Assembly (NCBI GenBank): GCA_025057995.1
Contig: JANXEW010000007.1
Span: 26,304 to 90,303, forward strand
DNA: 64,000 nucleotides
DNA from: Thermofilaceae archaeon
GTDB lineage: Archaea > Thermoproteota > Thermoprotei > Thermofilales > Thermofilaceae
Direction of reading: 5' to 3'
Shown: piece by piece, positions 52,906 through 61,356 of the stretch
How the letters are laid out: every line of letters begins with the position of its first letter
Numbering within the stretch: position 1 is the first letter of the stretch
Notes under the pieces: generated by a model
What the model was told of the DNA's origin: nothing
Databases searched by the model: none
What the model saw: the letters and a program-made list of their open reading frames with translations, nothing else
Program-made: the position numbers and the translations under genes

Positions 52906-53361
52906 CTAGTTTACATTGGTGCGCAAGAGACCTGAGTCCAGAAGGTATGATCGTAGATGGCTTACACTTCGAAACATTCCTCCCTTGATCAGTTGTCTTA
53001 TTCTCCGGTAAGTAGATGCATCTATTAACATTTTTTCCTTTATAGTTTTCAGATATCTTCTCTGGGATCGAATCCTGGCTATCCACAGCTCTTTTTCTTC
53101 TATTCTAGGTCCCTTCCTCCTTCCTGGTCCCCGCTTTCTACCTTTCTTTCGTTGGACCCGTTTCTTTCTCAACCTACCTCTACTGGGAGTAGCTGGAGGT
53201 ATCTTTCGGATAACATCATCTTTTATGAGGCGTTTGACATCTTCTCTAGTAATTGCTGCTTCAACACGGTCTATCTGCTGAGGATCTATCCAAATCCTCG
53301 TTTCGCCTACATTAAGTATGTGGGCTGCAAGTCTCCTTACGTTTTTCACAGTTACGCTCAT
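52906..53361 (-). CDS. rpl19e: Ribosomal protein eL19
   Basis: A 151-residue helical large-subunit protein. It has VKNVRRLAAHILNVGETRIW, the RGRLRKKRVQRKKGRKRGPG basic stretch and SQRRYLKTIKEKMLIDASTY. The length is typical of the archaeal form. It lies between eL32 (97-nt gap) and uL18. Confidence 0.94.
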   Translation of the reverse strand: MSVTVKNVRRLAAHILNVGETRIWIDPQQIDRVEAAITREDVKRLIKDDVIRKIPPATPSRGRLRKKRVQRKKGRKRGPGRRKGPRIEEKELWIARIRSQRRYLKTIKEKMLIDASTYRRIRQLIKGGMFRSVSHLRSYLLDSGLLRTNVN

Positions 53362-53457
53362 AAATTACCACTGCTCGCCGCCTTAAAAACAAGCCCATAT
53401 TAAGTTTAACCTGCGCCATGTATGCAGGTATATAAAGTAGTAACCAAATTATGATCG

Positions 53458-53853
53458 TTACTCTAATAAACTATTAGCTACCCTTAATCCGAGTTCTTTC
53501 GCACGTTTTAGAATTTCTCCTCTTTTTCTTGCTCCGACACTTGACGCTATCCTAACAATATGTCTTCGCGGGTTTAGGTCATTAAGCTGAGCAGGTGTAG
53601 CAACTAAAACTTCTATTAAGCCACTTGGATGAAGGCCTCTTACTTCGCTGGGGCCTCTGTAACCTACTTTAACTCTCGGTGGGAACCCTTTCTTTTCGAG
53701 ACGAATTTTATTGTCTAAACTTCTTCTAGGGTTGCGCCATGAGTCATCAAGACGCTTGAGAAACCAACTATTCATACGGACAAAACGGGGACGTTTCCTG
53801 TTTTTCTCATTTTTCAATCGAATGAGTCTTCCAGACGGCTTCATGTTAATCAC
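53458..53853 (-). CDS. rpl32e: Ribosomal protein eL32
   Basis: A 131-residue large-subunit protein with FVRMNSWFLKRLDDSWRNPR, KVGYRGPSEVRGLHPSG and HIVRIASSVGARKRGEILK. It begins at 53853, directly after the uS8 stop, so the uL6 gene that usually lies between uS8 and eL32 is missing from this site. Confidence 0.94.
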   Translation of the reverse strand: MINMKPSGRLIRLKNEKNRKRPRFVRMNSWFLKRLDDSWRNPRRSLDNKIRLEKKGFPPRVKVGYRGPSEVRGLHPSGLIEVLVATPAQLNDLNPRRHIVRIASSVGARKRGEILKRAKELGLRVANSLLE

Positions 53854-54255
53854 CTAGTATACATATGCTAGTAAAATTCCTCCAATACTTTTAGCTTCTG
53901 CATCTCGATGATGCAACACCCCTATAGGGGTAGATAGAATTAGTAAACCGATTCCTCTTGCTGGTAGAAGCTGTTCTTTCCACATATCCAATTCTTTCCG
54001 TTTTACTGGGAACCGAGGTTTCACAGCCCCACAATTGTTTATTTTTCCTAAAAGCTGAACTTTGAGTTTCCCCCCTCTTCTATCTTCAATGTATTCTACA
54101 TCGCCTATGTAGCCAGCTTCTCTCATGACATTGAGAACAGCCATAACCAGCTTCGACGATGGATAGATAATACATTCGGTTTTCCCTCTTGCCTCATTGT
54201 TCTTTATCGTAACTAAAGCGTTAGCCAAAACATCTACCACAACCATCTCTCCCAC
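53854..54255 (-). CDS. rps8: Ribosomal protein uS8
   Basis: A 133-residue 16S-binding protein with VVDVLANALVTIKNNEARGK, the GYIGDVEYIEDRRGGKL core and the C-terminal GIGLLILSTPIGVLHHRDA. It sits between uS14 and eL32 on the minus strand. Confidence 0.95.
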   Translation of the reverse strand: MGEMVVVDVLANALVTIKNNEARGKTECIIYPSSKLVMAVLNVMREAGYIGDVEYIEDRRGGKLKVQLLGKINNCGAVKPRFPVKRKELDMWKEQLLPARGIGLLILSTPIGVLHHRDAEAKSIGGILLAYVY

Positions 54256-54266
54256 CGCATATGCCG

Positions 54267-54431
54267 CTAGTTGTGTTTCTTAAAACCTATTTCCAGAGCT
54301 ATTTCCCTGAAACATCTCCTGCAAATGTTTAAGTTATACTTCCTTATGATAGCTTCATGAGTTCCGCATCTTATACAGCGCAACGAACCTTTGCCAAATT
54401 TCCTCTTCCTTGGCAGCTTAAGTTTAGCCAT
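54267..54431 (-). CDS. rps14: Ribosomal protein uS14 (zinc-binding form)
   Basis: A short minus-strand gene, ATG at 54431 and TAG at 54267-54269, encoding 54 residues. It begins MAKLKLPRKRKFGKG and carries CIRC and CRRC, the four zinc ligands of the archaeal uS14, followed by FREIALEIGFKKHN at the end. It occupies its conserved site between uL5 and uS8. Confidence 0.94.
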   Translation of the reverse strand: MAKLKLPRKRKFGKGSLRCIRCGTHEAIIRKYNLNICRRCFREIALEIGFKKHN

Positions 54432-54432
54432 T

Positions 54433-54966
54433 TTATACCACCCTTGCGCCTAGGACTTTCTTTATAAACTCGACGGCTTCGTCTCTTGTGACATAATGTT
54501 TCTTTCCAATATTAGCTCTTTTTCTCCGCCTCCTGGATACTCGGTAACCGGGTCTCTCTAACCTAACGATCACATCCATTCCAAATATTCCAAGTGAAGG
54601 GTCGTATTTTGTACCTGGTATGAGCAAATGCTCCTTAATACCAAAAGCAAAATTTCCTGAGTTATCAATACTAGATTTCTGTATTGTATTATTAACTGCT
54701 GCTAAAGCTCTCTTTAAAAAATCATATGCACGTTCCCCTCTTAACGTAACCATACAAGCTATGTTTTCTCCTCTTCTTATACCAAATTCTTTTATAGATT
54801 TTTTAGCTTTACGTAAAGATGGCTTTTGTCCAGTTAAAGATTCTAGGATTCTTGCAGCGTTCGCTAAACGCTCGCCGGATTCACCTACTGCGATATGAAC
54901 AATAACTTTTCCTACGTAGATCTTTCGCATTGGATGTCCGACTTCTAGGCTAGGTACATTAGGCAT
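54433..54966 (-). CDS. rpl5: Ribosomal protein uL5
   Basis: A 177-residue 5S rRNA-binding protein. It has MRKIYVGKVIVHIAVGESGE, TGQKPSLRKAKKSIKEFGIR and FAFGIKEHLLIPGTKYDPSLG. It ends 1 nt before the uS14 start, so the two are closely coupled. Confidence 0.95.
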   Translation of the reverse strand: MPNVPSLEVGHPMRKIYVGKVIVHIAVGESGERLANAARILESLTGQKPSLRKAKKSIKEFGIRRGENIACMVTLRGERAYDFLKRALAAVNNTIQKSSIDNSGNFAFGIKEHLLIPGTKYDPSLGIFGMDVIVRLERPGYRVSRRRRKRANIGKKHYVTRDEAVEFIKKVLGARVV

Positions 54967-55023
54967 AGGTGAATGCCCCTTCCACTCCAGTTATTTTAAA
55001 GTTGTTCACCTGATGTAAACTAT

Positions 55024-55830
55024 TCAGAGCATACGTTGTTTACTCAATAAGTCGTTCCACTGTCTAATTTCGTCATCGGTAGGAATGGATATCAAAGGTT
55101 TTTCTCTACCAACGACAAAGATGTAATCAAGGATAGTTCTAGTGATTACTCCCCCGCTTCCTGTCAATGTGGTTATAGCCGCACGTCGTTTAAATATCTG
55201 TTGAATTGACTCAATTTTTCCAAGAAATCCTATATTCCTTCCGTTAATGATATAAGCTAAAACGCCATTTGCGACTGGAAGGTGATCGATCAAGCTCTTA
55301 GTTTCTAGGTTCATCAATACGGTATCGAACGTTTTTATATTGTTAAATTTAGAAAACATATTGGTCTGAGTATTTTTTAAAATAAATGTCTTACCGTCAT
55401 GAAAAGTGAACTGGATATAACCATTTTTAACTGTTACTTTCCTTTTCACGCGAAGTGGTTTAAGCGAAGATTCTTTCTCATCTATCCGATGTAACATTAA
55501 GAACTTCGTAGGATGAGGCAGAACTCTATAGTATTCCTCAGCATCGGCTAGAAGAATGACATCCATCACCCCAATAGGATACTTGTATTCGGAGACAACT
55601 CGACCATCAACATAAACTCTTTTCTCTCCAAGTATCTTCCTAGCTTCTCTGAGTGTGTAGGCATACCTAAGAGCATCTCTCAACAATATGCCTAAGGGAA
55701 CAGAAACGTCTGAAGGGTGTGGACCTGGTGAAGGTTTGATAGTCCAAACGTATCTTTTCCTAGGAATAGGCCAGAAATCGGGCGATAAGCTTCGTCTTAA
55801 GTGGGTCGACGAGCCCCTTTTTGCCTTCAT
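55024..55830 (-). CDS. rps4e: Ribosomal protein eS4
   Basis: A 268-residue archaeal/eukaryotic small-subunit protein. It has SSTHLRRSLSPDFWPIPRK, an S4-like RNA-binding part (REARKILGEKRVYVDGRVV) and a KOW-like region in the C-terminal half (GRNIGFLGKIESIQQ). It is slightly longer than usual. Its start overlaps the end of uL24 by 1 nt. Confidence 0.94.
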   Translation of the reverse strand: MKAKRGSSTHLRRSLSPDFWPIPRKRYVWTIKPSPGPHPSDVSVPLGILLRDALRYAYTLREARKILGEKRVYVDGRVVSEYKYPIGVMDVILLADAEEYYRVLPHPTKFLMLHRIDEKESSLKPLRVKRKVTVKNGYIQFTFHDGKTFILKNTQTNMFSKFNNIKTFDTVLMNLETKSLIDHLPVANGVLAYIINGRNIGFLGKIESIQQIFKRRAAITTLTGSGGVITRTILDYIFVVGREKPLISIPTDDEIRQWNDLLSKQRML

Positions 55831-56216
55831 CAGCCGCTCACCCTCACTTTCATTCTTTTTCTTTCAAGAATTTGCGCCCGTCTATTGTCAGATAAATCGA
55901 GTTTAGTTATAACTACTTTTGAAGGATGTATTGGTGCGAACACTTCTTTTCCATCAGATCTTACCTTAGTAACCCCTTCAATATATATTCTAACTTTCTT
56001 TACATCAACTTTTACCACCCTCCCTTCGTGCCCCCTAAAGCTTCCTCTCACGACTAAAACCGTGTCCCCTTTTCGTACTCTCAACCTTTTCAGATTATGC
56101 TCCTTTCGCAACTCTTCAGACAGTGGTGCGACTAACTGGAGTGCCTTTACGTTTAATGGCGCATTGTGAATCATTCTTTTCCTTACCCTGCGAGGCTGGC
56201 TCGATACGGATTTCAT
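55830..56216 (-). CDS. rpl24: Ribosomal protein uL24
   Basis: A 128-residue assembly-initiator protein. It has RKRMIHNAPLNVKALQLVAP and the KOW motif RKGDTVLVVRGSFRGHEGRV. It is the first gene of the inverted uL24-eS4-uL5-uS14-uS8-eL32-eL19-uL18 block. In most archaea it would follow uL14. Confidence 0.94.
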   Translation of the reverse strand: MKSVSSQPRRVRKRMIHNAPLNVKALQLVAPLSEELRKEHNLKRLRVRKGDTVLVVRGSFRGHEGRVVKVDVKKVRIYIEGVTKVRSDGKEVFAPIHPSKVVITKLDLSDNRRAQILERKRMKVRVSG

Positions 56217-56286
56217 AACAATACCTGACCTCGCGTGCTGAATTCGGCATTTAAAAATTTAGTGTAAGAGGTAGTAAAGATCAATC

Positions 56287-56691
56287 CTAGCCAACCTCTA
56301 GATCAGGGGTCGGCGAACTACTGGAAGCGGCTGCTGCAACTCTCTCCCTTTCAATTTGCTTCTTGGTTTCCTCTACTATTTTGTTCCAATCCACGTTTCT
56401 CCTTATAAGTTGCTGTAAATGTACTCTCAACAATTCCGTTGCTCTCTCTTTCCCTAACCTAGCAGTATTCCATGTTACAAAAGGTGAGTAAAAAGTAGCT
56501 TTTAGTATTTTTGGTTTCTCATCCTCGAGGGTGAACTGTATAAATCCGAGTTCTCGTAAATAACACGTGTCATTTGGGCATAAGATATCTATTTCCCTAT
56601 TCTCTTTTTTAATATAGACAACTTTGTATTCAGACGGCTCTTTAATCAACCTTCCACAGACGCACTGTATTTGTCCACTCTCATCACTCAT
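56287..56691 (-). CDS. Conserved-looking zinc-binding hypothetical protein
   Basis: A 134-residue protein with CVCG near residue 10 and CPNDTCYLRELGF near residue 40, four cysteines that could bind zinc, then IQFTLEDEKPKILKATFYSP, a helical part and a Ser/Ala-rich tail. The frame opens at 56769, but ATG 56691 (MSDESGQIQ) is preceded by GGGAG at good spacing and is preferred. It lies upstream of the uL24 block on the same strand. The family is not recognised. Confidence 0.65.
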   Translation of the reverse strand: MSDESGQIQCVCGRLIKEPSEYKVVYIKKENREIDILCPNDTCYLRELGFIQFTLEDEKPKILKATFYSPFVTWNTARLGKERATELLRVHLQQLIRRNVDWNKIVEETKKQIERERVAAAASSSSPTPDLEVG

Positions 56692-56851
56692 GCTATTCTC
56701 CCGTTCCTTGCGTTTGCTCACCCCATTATTAAGGGTTTGCTTGATCCTTATCAAATGATGGCAACTCATCGTTATGTTGATGACAAGATTCTAAGATCTA
56801 CTGTCTTCATTTCTAAGAGATTATGTTCGGTGTGTTCAGTAATCAAAGAAA

Positions 56852-56905
56852 GCTCAGCATTCGAGGCGTCTCATCATACGTCAGACGCGAGCTGCATCAT
56901 CAGCG
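56852..56905 (-). ncRNA. C/D-box guide sRNA
   Basis: On the minus strand the order is CTGATGA (C box, 56903-56897), a 12-nt guide, CTGA (D', 56884-56881), a 3-nt spacer, a perfect ATGATGA (C', 56877-56871), a 13-nt guide, CTGA (D, 56857-56854). A GC pair flanks each side, closing the K-turn. This is the full archaeal C/D sRNA design. The D' guide TGCAGCTCGCGT is complementary over 10 nt to ACGCGAGCUG of 23S rRNA (E. coli A2572-G2581 region), predicting 2'-O-methylation of G2576. TTTAAC at about 56925-56930 could be its TATA box. Confidence 0.82.
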
Positions 56906-56924
56906 GTTACGAAAGGAGAAAGCT

Positions 56925-56933
56925 GTTAAATTA
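56925..56933 (-). promoter_or_regulatory. Possible TATA box of the C/D sRNA gene
   Basis: The minus strand reads TAATTTAAC about 23 nt upstream of the sRNA 5' end, which fits an archaeal promoter. Confidence 0.4.
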
Positions 56934-57030
56934 TTTTCCATTTTAAACTGGCAATGGCAAGGTAGTTCGTCACGGAAGTTGCAGGAGAAAGATCTTAAAT
57001 AATGACCAACGATCAGGCTCGGGGGATAAA

Positions 57031-57486
57031 GTGACTGTACGTCGAGAAAAGAAATCAAAATACTTCAGAGGATCGCGGACATACGGTTGGGGTAGAGTAG
57101 CGCAGCATCGTCGAAGTGGAAGAAAGGGGGGTAGGGGTAGGGTGGGCTACCATAAGCATAAGTGGTCCTGGGTTGTTAAATATGCTAAAGAGTGGTATGG
57201 AAAGCACGGTTTTACTAGACACCCGTCGCTTGTCAAACGGAAACATCTGATAAACATAGGCGAGATAGACGAAATGGTTGAAGAGCTTATCAAGCTTGGG
57301 ATGGCAAGAATGGAGGGTGACTCCATTTATGTAAACATAGCGGTATTAGGGTATAATAAGCTCGGAGGAAAAGGTAAAGTGAGTAAAAAACTCGTTGTAG
57401 AAGGTCCAGAGGCAACTGATAAAGCGATACGCAAACTCGAGAAAGCAGGTGGCACCTTCCTTACAATTAAGGGGGGAGAATCGTGA
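57031..57486 (+). CDS. rpl15: Ribosomal protein uL15
   Basis: A 151-residue archaeal uL15. It begins with the conserved SRTYGWGRVAQHRRSGRKGG and GRVGYHKHKW and ends with the VLGYNKLGGKGKVSKKLVVE domain. The start is GTG 57031. SecY overlaps its last 4 nt, the standard archaeal pairing. Confidence 0.95.
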   Translation: MTVRREKKSKYFRGSRTYGWGRVAQHRRSGRKGGRGRVGYHKHKWSWVVKYAKEWYGKHGFTRHPSLVKRKHLINIGEIDEMVEELIKLGMARMEGDSIYVNIAVLGYNKLGGKGKVSKKLVVEGPEATDKAIRKLEKAGGTFLTIKGGES

Positions 57487-58916
57487 GCGCCTCCTCTATT
57501 TTATCTTTACTGTTCAAATTCGTCCCGGAAATCCCTCGTCCTACTCGTAAATTAAGATTAACCGAGAGACTCTTGTGGACGTCTCTAATACTTATTCTTT
57601 ACATGGCTTTGTGTCAGGTACCACTTTACGGGATAAGATGGAGTGAGCAGAGTTACCAACCTATGTTGTTAGTTCAGGTTATTATGGCTTCTGAACGTGG
57701 TACTTTAATGGAGCTAGGAATCGGGCCCCTTGTCACAGCTGGTATCGTATGGCAATTGTTAGTTGGTAGCGGCATAATCGAGCTTGATTTATCAACTAGA
57801 GAGGGGAGAAGGTTTTATGCGGGTGTCCAGAAGCTTTTAAGCTTACTTTTTGCTTTTTTCAATGCCTTGGCCTTCATACTTGGAGGCGTATATGGAAATC
57901 TAACTTTAACAGCACAGGTTATGGTGCTGGGGCAGCTAATGGTAGCAAGTCTCATTATCTTACTCATGGATGACATGCTTGAAAAAGGCTGGGGTGTAGG
58001 TAGTGCAGTGAGCTTGTTCATAGCTGCTGGAGTAGCGCGGCGGCTTTTTTGGGAACTATTCTCGCCTGTAGGGCCCGTAGATGATGGACTGTTTGTGGGT
58101 ATCATACCTTCGTTTTTCCATTCTCTTGCTATATACGCTGCCACAGGGAATAACACTATGTTTGTCGAAGTTATGGCTCGTAAAACGGGATACCCCGACT
58201 TAGTAGGTTTCATATCAATGATAGTATTCCTTATTTTACTTACGTATTTAGATAGTATGAGGATCGAGATTCCAGTAGCTGCAGCAAGGTATGGAGGGTT
58301 AAAGGCGAGAATTCCTCTTAAGTTCCTTTATGTATCTAATCTTCCAGTCATCCTCGTTTCTACGCTTTACGCGAACATGTACATGATTGCCCGAGCCGTC
58401 TGGACTCGGTTCAATCCAGACAACACCAATCCCCTGCTTAACTGGTTTGTCATGTACAATGCAACAACTATGCAGCCGCTAAAGCCCTCTTTAATGTATT
58501 ATATAACCACACCCCGTGGGATATCTGCACTAAGCGATCCGATGCATGTCGTAATTTACACACTTCTGTTTGTCGGTTTATCCATGGTGTTTGCGCTAAT
58601 ATGGGTTATGGCCACTGGTATGGACCCGAGCGGGCAAGCAGAGCAATTTTCAAAGGCGCAGCTACAGGTTCCCGGATTCAGGTCATCCACCAAAGTTCTA
58701 GAATCTCTCTTAAAGCCTTATATATGGTCATTAACGGTCTTGAGTGGTGCATTGGTTGGTTTAATTGCTGTAGTTAGCGATATTCTAGGTACGCTGGGTT
58801 CTGGAATTGGTTTACTACTAACAGTGGGTATAATGACACAATATCAACAACTATTAGCTAGGGAGCAGTTATTCGAGATGCATCCCACACTCAGTAAGTT
58901 GATCGGAGCTGAGTAA
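57483..58916 (+). CDS. secY: Preprotein translocase subunit SecY
   Basis: A 477-residue ten-helix translocation channel (Sec61-alpha homologue). The plug and first helices are in PEIPRPTRKLRLTERLLWTSL. Other conserved parts are ELGIGPLVTAGIVWQLLVGS, LDDMLEKGWGVGSAVSLFIAAG-like blocks, and the C-terminal MATGMDPSGQAEQF with a cytoplasmic end. Membrane helices alternate as expected. Confidence 0.95.
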   Translation: MSASSILSLLFKFVPEIPRPTRKLRLTERLLWTSLILILYMALCQVPLYGIRWSEQSYQPMLLVQVIMASERGTLMELGIGPLVTAGIVWQLLVGSGIIELDLSTREGRRFYAGVQKLLSLLFAFFNALAFILGGVYGNLTLTAQVMVLGQLMVASLIILLMDDMLEKGWGVGSAVSLFIAAGVARRLFWELFSPVGPVDDGLFVGIIPSFFHSLAIYAATGNNTMFVEVMARKTGYPDLVGFISMIVFLILLTYLDSMRIEIPVAAARYGGLKARIPLKFLYVSNLPVILVSTLYANMYMIARAVWTRFNPDNTNPLLNWFVMYNATTMQPLKPSLMYYITTPRGISALSDPMHVVIYTLLFVGLSMVFALIWVMATGMDPSGQAEQFSKAQLQVPGFRSSTKVLESLLKPYIWSLTVLSGALVGLIAVVSDILGTLGSGIGLLLTVGIMTQYQQLLAREQLFEMHPTLSKLIGAE

Positions 58917-59000
58917 AGGTTACTTAATTCTCGAGACACTGTATTTCGATCTTGGGGGAAACTGTTATTAACGATTTTCCTCAAGGAGTTGTGAACAAAC

Positions 59001-59213
59001 ATGCCTAGGCGAGTTACGACACAGGTTACTGATAGGAAAGACAGAGTCACAAAATTTCTAAGGGACCACGGAGAGGCCCCCACATCCACGCTTGTAAGAG
59101 AACTAGGTCTCAGCCATTCCCAAGCTTTCTACATCTTAAGACTTTTGCTGAGAGAAGGAAAGGTAAGGGAGATTAAGAGAGGTAAGGTGGCATATTGGGC
59201 TGTTGTAGAATGA
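59001..59213 (+). CDS. Winged-helix DNA-binding protein
   Basis: A 70-residue winged helix: DRKDRVTKFLRDHGEAPTS, TLVRELGLSHSQAFYILRLL, then wing REIKRGKVAYWAV. It resembles small regulators near ribosomal genes in crenarchaea. It may regulate the operon but no target is known. Confidence 0.65.
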   Translation: MPRRVTTQVTDRKDRVTKFLRDHGEAPTSTLVRELGLSHSQAFYILRLLLREGKVREIKRGKVAYWAVVE

Positions 59214-59382
59214 GAAAAGTGTTTCCATAGGAAAGTTTAAACAGTGTCATTAGTCAAGGTTACGGGTGATGTAAATTGGGTGGAAGGCAGAGAACATCTA
59301 TTTTTTTCGATGTGGAAAGGGAGGGGTCTTCGAGCACGAGAGAACGGGTCGAGCAAGAGAAAACGAAAAGTAAAGCTAAAAA

Positions 59383-59403
59383 ACAGGCTAAAAGTTAGCC
59401 TGT
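59383..59403 (+). other. Perfect 9-bp hairpin ahead of the RNA methyltransferase gene
   Basis: ACAGGCTAA (59383-59391) and TTAGCCTGT (59395-59403) pair with a 3-nt loop. The right arm overlaps the first possible start codon, GTG 59402. It may end transcription of the upstream gene or mask translation start. No T-run follows. Confidence 0.45.
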
Positions 59404-60253
59404 GTTCGAAAAGAACCTATACGAAACAGATCGTTCACGTAAACCTCCGCCTCGTTCAGTGGTAAAACGTAGAGTAGTGATTCCATCAAATCTTTTTGTG
59501 GGTGAAGATAAGAAGCTTGCTACTTTTAGGCTAGGTCTTTTAGCCAGGTTTATATCGATATTCCGTGTCGAGGAAGTAGTCGTTTACGGACCACCAAACT
59601 CCTTAGTCGTAGGTGTGCTAAAGTATGCTGAAACACCTCAATATTTAAGGCGAAAGTTGATCCCGCTTTTTCCTTCGTTAAAGCATGTTGGTATAATACC
59701 TCCTCTCCAAAGTCCTCACCATCCAGCCTCTCTTAAGGGTAAGGGCTTTTTATGCGAATATAGGGAAGGAATAGTTATAGGCAAAACAACTGACTCGGTT
59801 CTGGTGGACGTTGGTTTTAAAGAGCCTATACAAGTAGTAAGTATCGCAAAGGTCGGTGAGCGAGTAACTGTGAAGCTCACCGATCCCCCTCAAATAGTAG
59901 GTAAACGAGACGTACCGTACTATTGGGGTTTTTCCTTGAGAGTCGTTCCCAATTTAAGAAGCGCTTTAAAAGTTTGCAAAAAATACTTGAAAGTTGCAAC
60001 TTCGAGATTAGGAGAGCCGATAAGAAATGTGGCTAACAGTCTGGTCTCTGACTCGTATAAGTTCGGTAGAATTGCTATATTCTTCGGGGAAAGGGAGAAG
60101 GGACTTCTTGACCTGGCCTTAGAAGAGGGGCTTGATCCATACAAGGTATTTGACTACATCGTCAACTTAGTACCTTACCAGGGATCCTTCACGATTAGGA
60201 CAGAGGAAGCTGTGCCTCTAGCGCTTGCAATATTGGAGTACTTAATAGATTAG
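59402..60253 (+). CDS. SPOUT-family RNA methyltransferase-like protein (COG2106)
   Basis: A 283-residue archaeal SPOUT protein usually located beside uL3. It has IFRVEEVVVYGP near the N-terminus, LFPSLKHVGIIPPLQSPHHP, an OB-like insert (REGIVIGKTTDSVLVDVGF), and the C-terminal knot with IAIFFGEREKGLLDL and VPYQGSFTIRTEEAVPLALAIL. GTG 59402 or GTG 59459 (MVKRRVVIPSNLF) may be the start, the latter closer to family length. The substrate is likely rRNA but unproven. Confidence 0.82.
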   Translation: MFEKNLYETDRSRKPPPRSVVKRRVVIPSNLFVGEDKKLATFRLGLLARFISIFRVEEVVVYGPPNSLVVGVLKYAETPQYLRRKLIPLFPSLKHVGIIPPLQSPHHPASLKGKGFLCEYREGIVIGKTTDSVLVDVGFKEPIQVVSIAKVGERVTVKLTDPPQIVGKRDVPYYWGFSLRVVPNLRSALKVCKKYLKVATSRLGEPIRNVANSLVSDSYKFGRIAIFFGEREKGLLDLALEEGLDPYKVFDYIVNLVPYQGSFTIRTEEAVPLALAILEYLID

Positions 60254-60348
60254 CTTAGACTATATCAGCGAAACTCCCATTGTTTTTGCGGGCGGAAAGC
60301 ATACCCGCTAGGTTTAAAAAGAGTATTCCTTTGTGAGCGGGAGACTCA

Positions 60349-61356
60349 ATGGTCAAAGATCATAAACCGCGCAAAGGCTCGATGGCATATTACCCTAGAA
60401 AGAGAGCTCGCAGTATAATCTCTAGAGTCAGAAGATGGGTTGATACAGGAAAACCGCAGTTGCTGGGCTTTGCTGGTTATAAAGTCGGGACACTTCATGT
60501 AGCTAAGGTGGAAGATAATCCTCGTAGTCCCTTCTACGGTCAAGAAATAATTAAAGTAGCTACTGTTATCGAGACGCCCCCTCTTTATGTTATAGCCATT
60601 AGGGCATACGAAAAAACTCCATATGGTTTAAAAAGTTTAGCAGAGGTTTGGACGAACAAATTACCAAAAGACCTCGAAAGAGTTCTTACAATACCTAAAA
60701 GTGAAAACTTAGAAGATCAACGGAAAAGGCTAAATGAAGTTTTAACTAGAATTTACGAGATAAGAGCTATTGTTTGCACACAACCTCGTAAAGCTGGAAT
60801 AGGTAAAAAGAGTCCTGAAATATTTGAAATAAAAATAGCTGGTTCGCCAAAGGAAGCATTACAATATGCTCTAAGTATTCTGGGAGGGGAGGTAACAGTA
60901 AAAGATGTTTTTGCTCCCGGGCATTACATAGATGTAGCCGCAGTTACTAAGGGAAAAGGGTTCAGTGGCGTACTCAAAAGATTCGGAGTTAAAGAAATGC
61001 CGAGATGGCATAAACATAGAAAAGGTAGTAGAAGGATTGGAACTGTGGGTCCCCAGTCACCAGCTATTATGTTTACTACACCTTTTGCTGGTCAATTAGG
61101 TTTTCATCAAAGAATAGAGTATAACAAAAGGATTCTCAAAATAGGCGATGCTAGAGAGGATAATATAAATCCCAGGGGTGGATGGACTCACTATGGTTTA
61201 GTGAGAGATACTTACTTACTTGTTGAAGGTTCGATACCGGGAGCTGTTAAAAGGTTGATAAAGATGCGCTTCGCCATTCGACCACCTAAGGTAATCAGAG
61301 ATATTCCTAAAGTAACTTATGTAAGTACAATAACCTCAGGTGGTGGCAGTGGTTAG
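60349..61356 (+). CDS. rpl3: Ribosomal protein uL3
   Basis: A 335-residue archaeal uL3. It has PRKGSMAYYPRKRA at residues 6-19, KGKGFSGVLKRFGVKEMPRW and HHRKGSRRIG-like basic loops, GPQSPAIMFTTPFAGQLGFHQR and NPRGGWTHYG. It begins the uL3-uL4-uL23-uL2-uS19 block. uL4 overlaps its last 17 nt. Confidence 0.95.
   Translation: MVKDHKPRKGSMAYYPRKRARSIISRVRRWVDTGKPQLLGFAGYKVGTLHVAKVEDNPRSPFYGQEIIKVATVIETPPLYVIAIRAYEKTPYGLKSLAEVWTNKLPKDLERVLTIPKSENLEDQRKRLNEVLTRIYEIRAIVCTQPRKAGIGKKSPEIFEIKIAGSPKEALQYALSILGGEVTVKDVFAPGHYIDVAAVTKGKGFSGVLKRFGVKEMPRWHKHRKGSRRIGTVGPQSPAIMFTTPFAGQLGFHQRIEYNKRILKIGDAREDNINPRGGWTHYGLVRDTYLLVEGSIPGAVKRLIKMRFAIRPPKVIRDIPKVTYVSTITSGGGSG

Noticed and set aside
56671..56946. 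Plus-strand 91-codon frame across the sRNA region
   Set aside because: It overlaps the 5' part of the zinc-binding gene and the C/D sRNA on the other strand and has no recognised similarity.
59244..59465. Basic 73-codon frame before the SPOUT methyltransferase
   Set aside because: It overlaps the methyltransferase N-terminus and a hairpin, its Lys/Arg richness comes from an A-rich spacer, and it matches no family.
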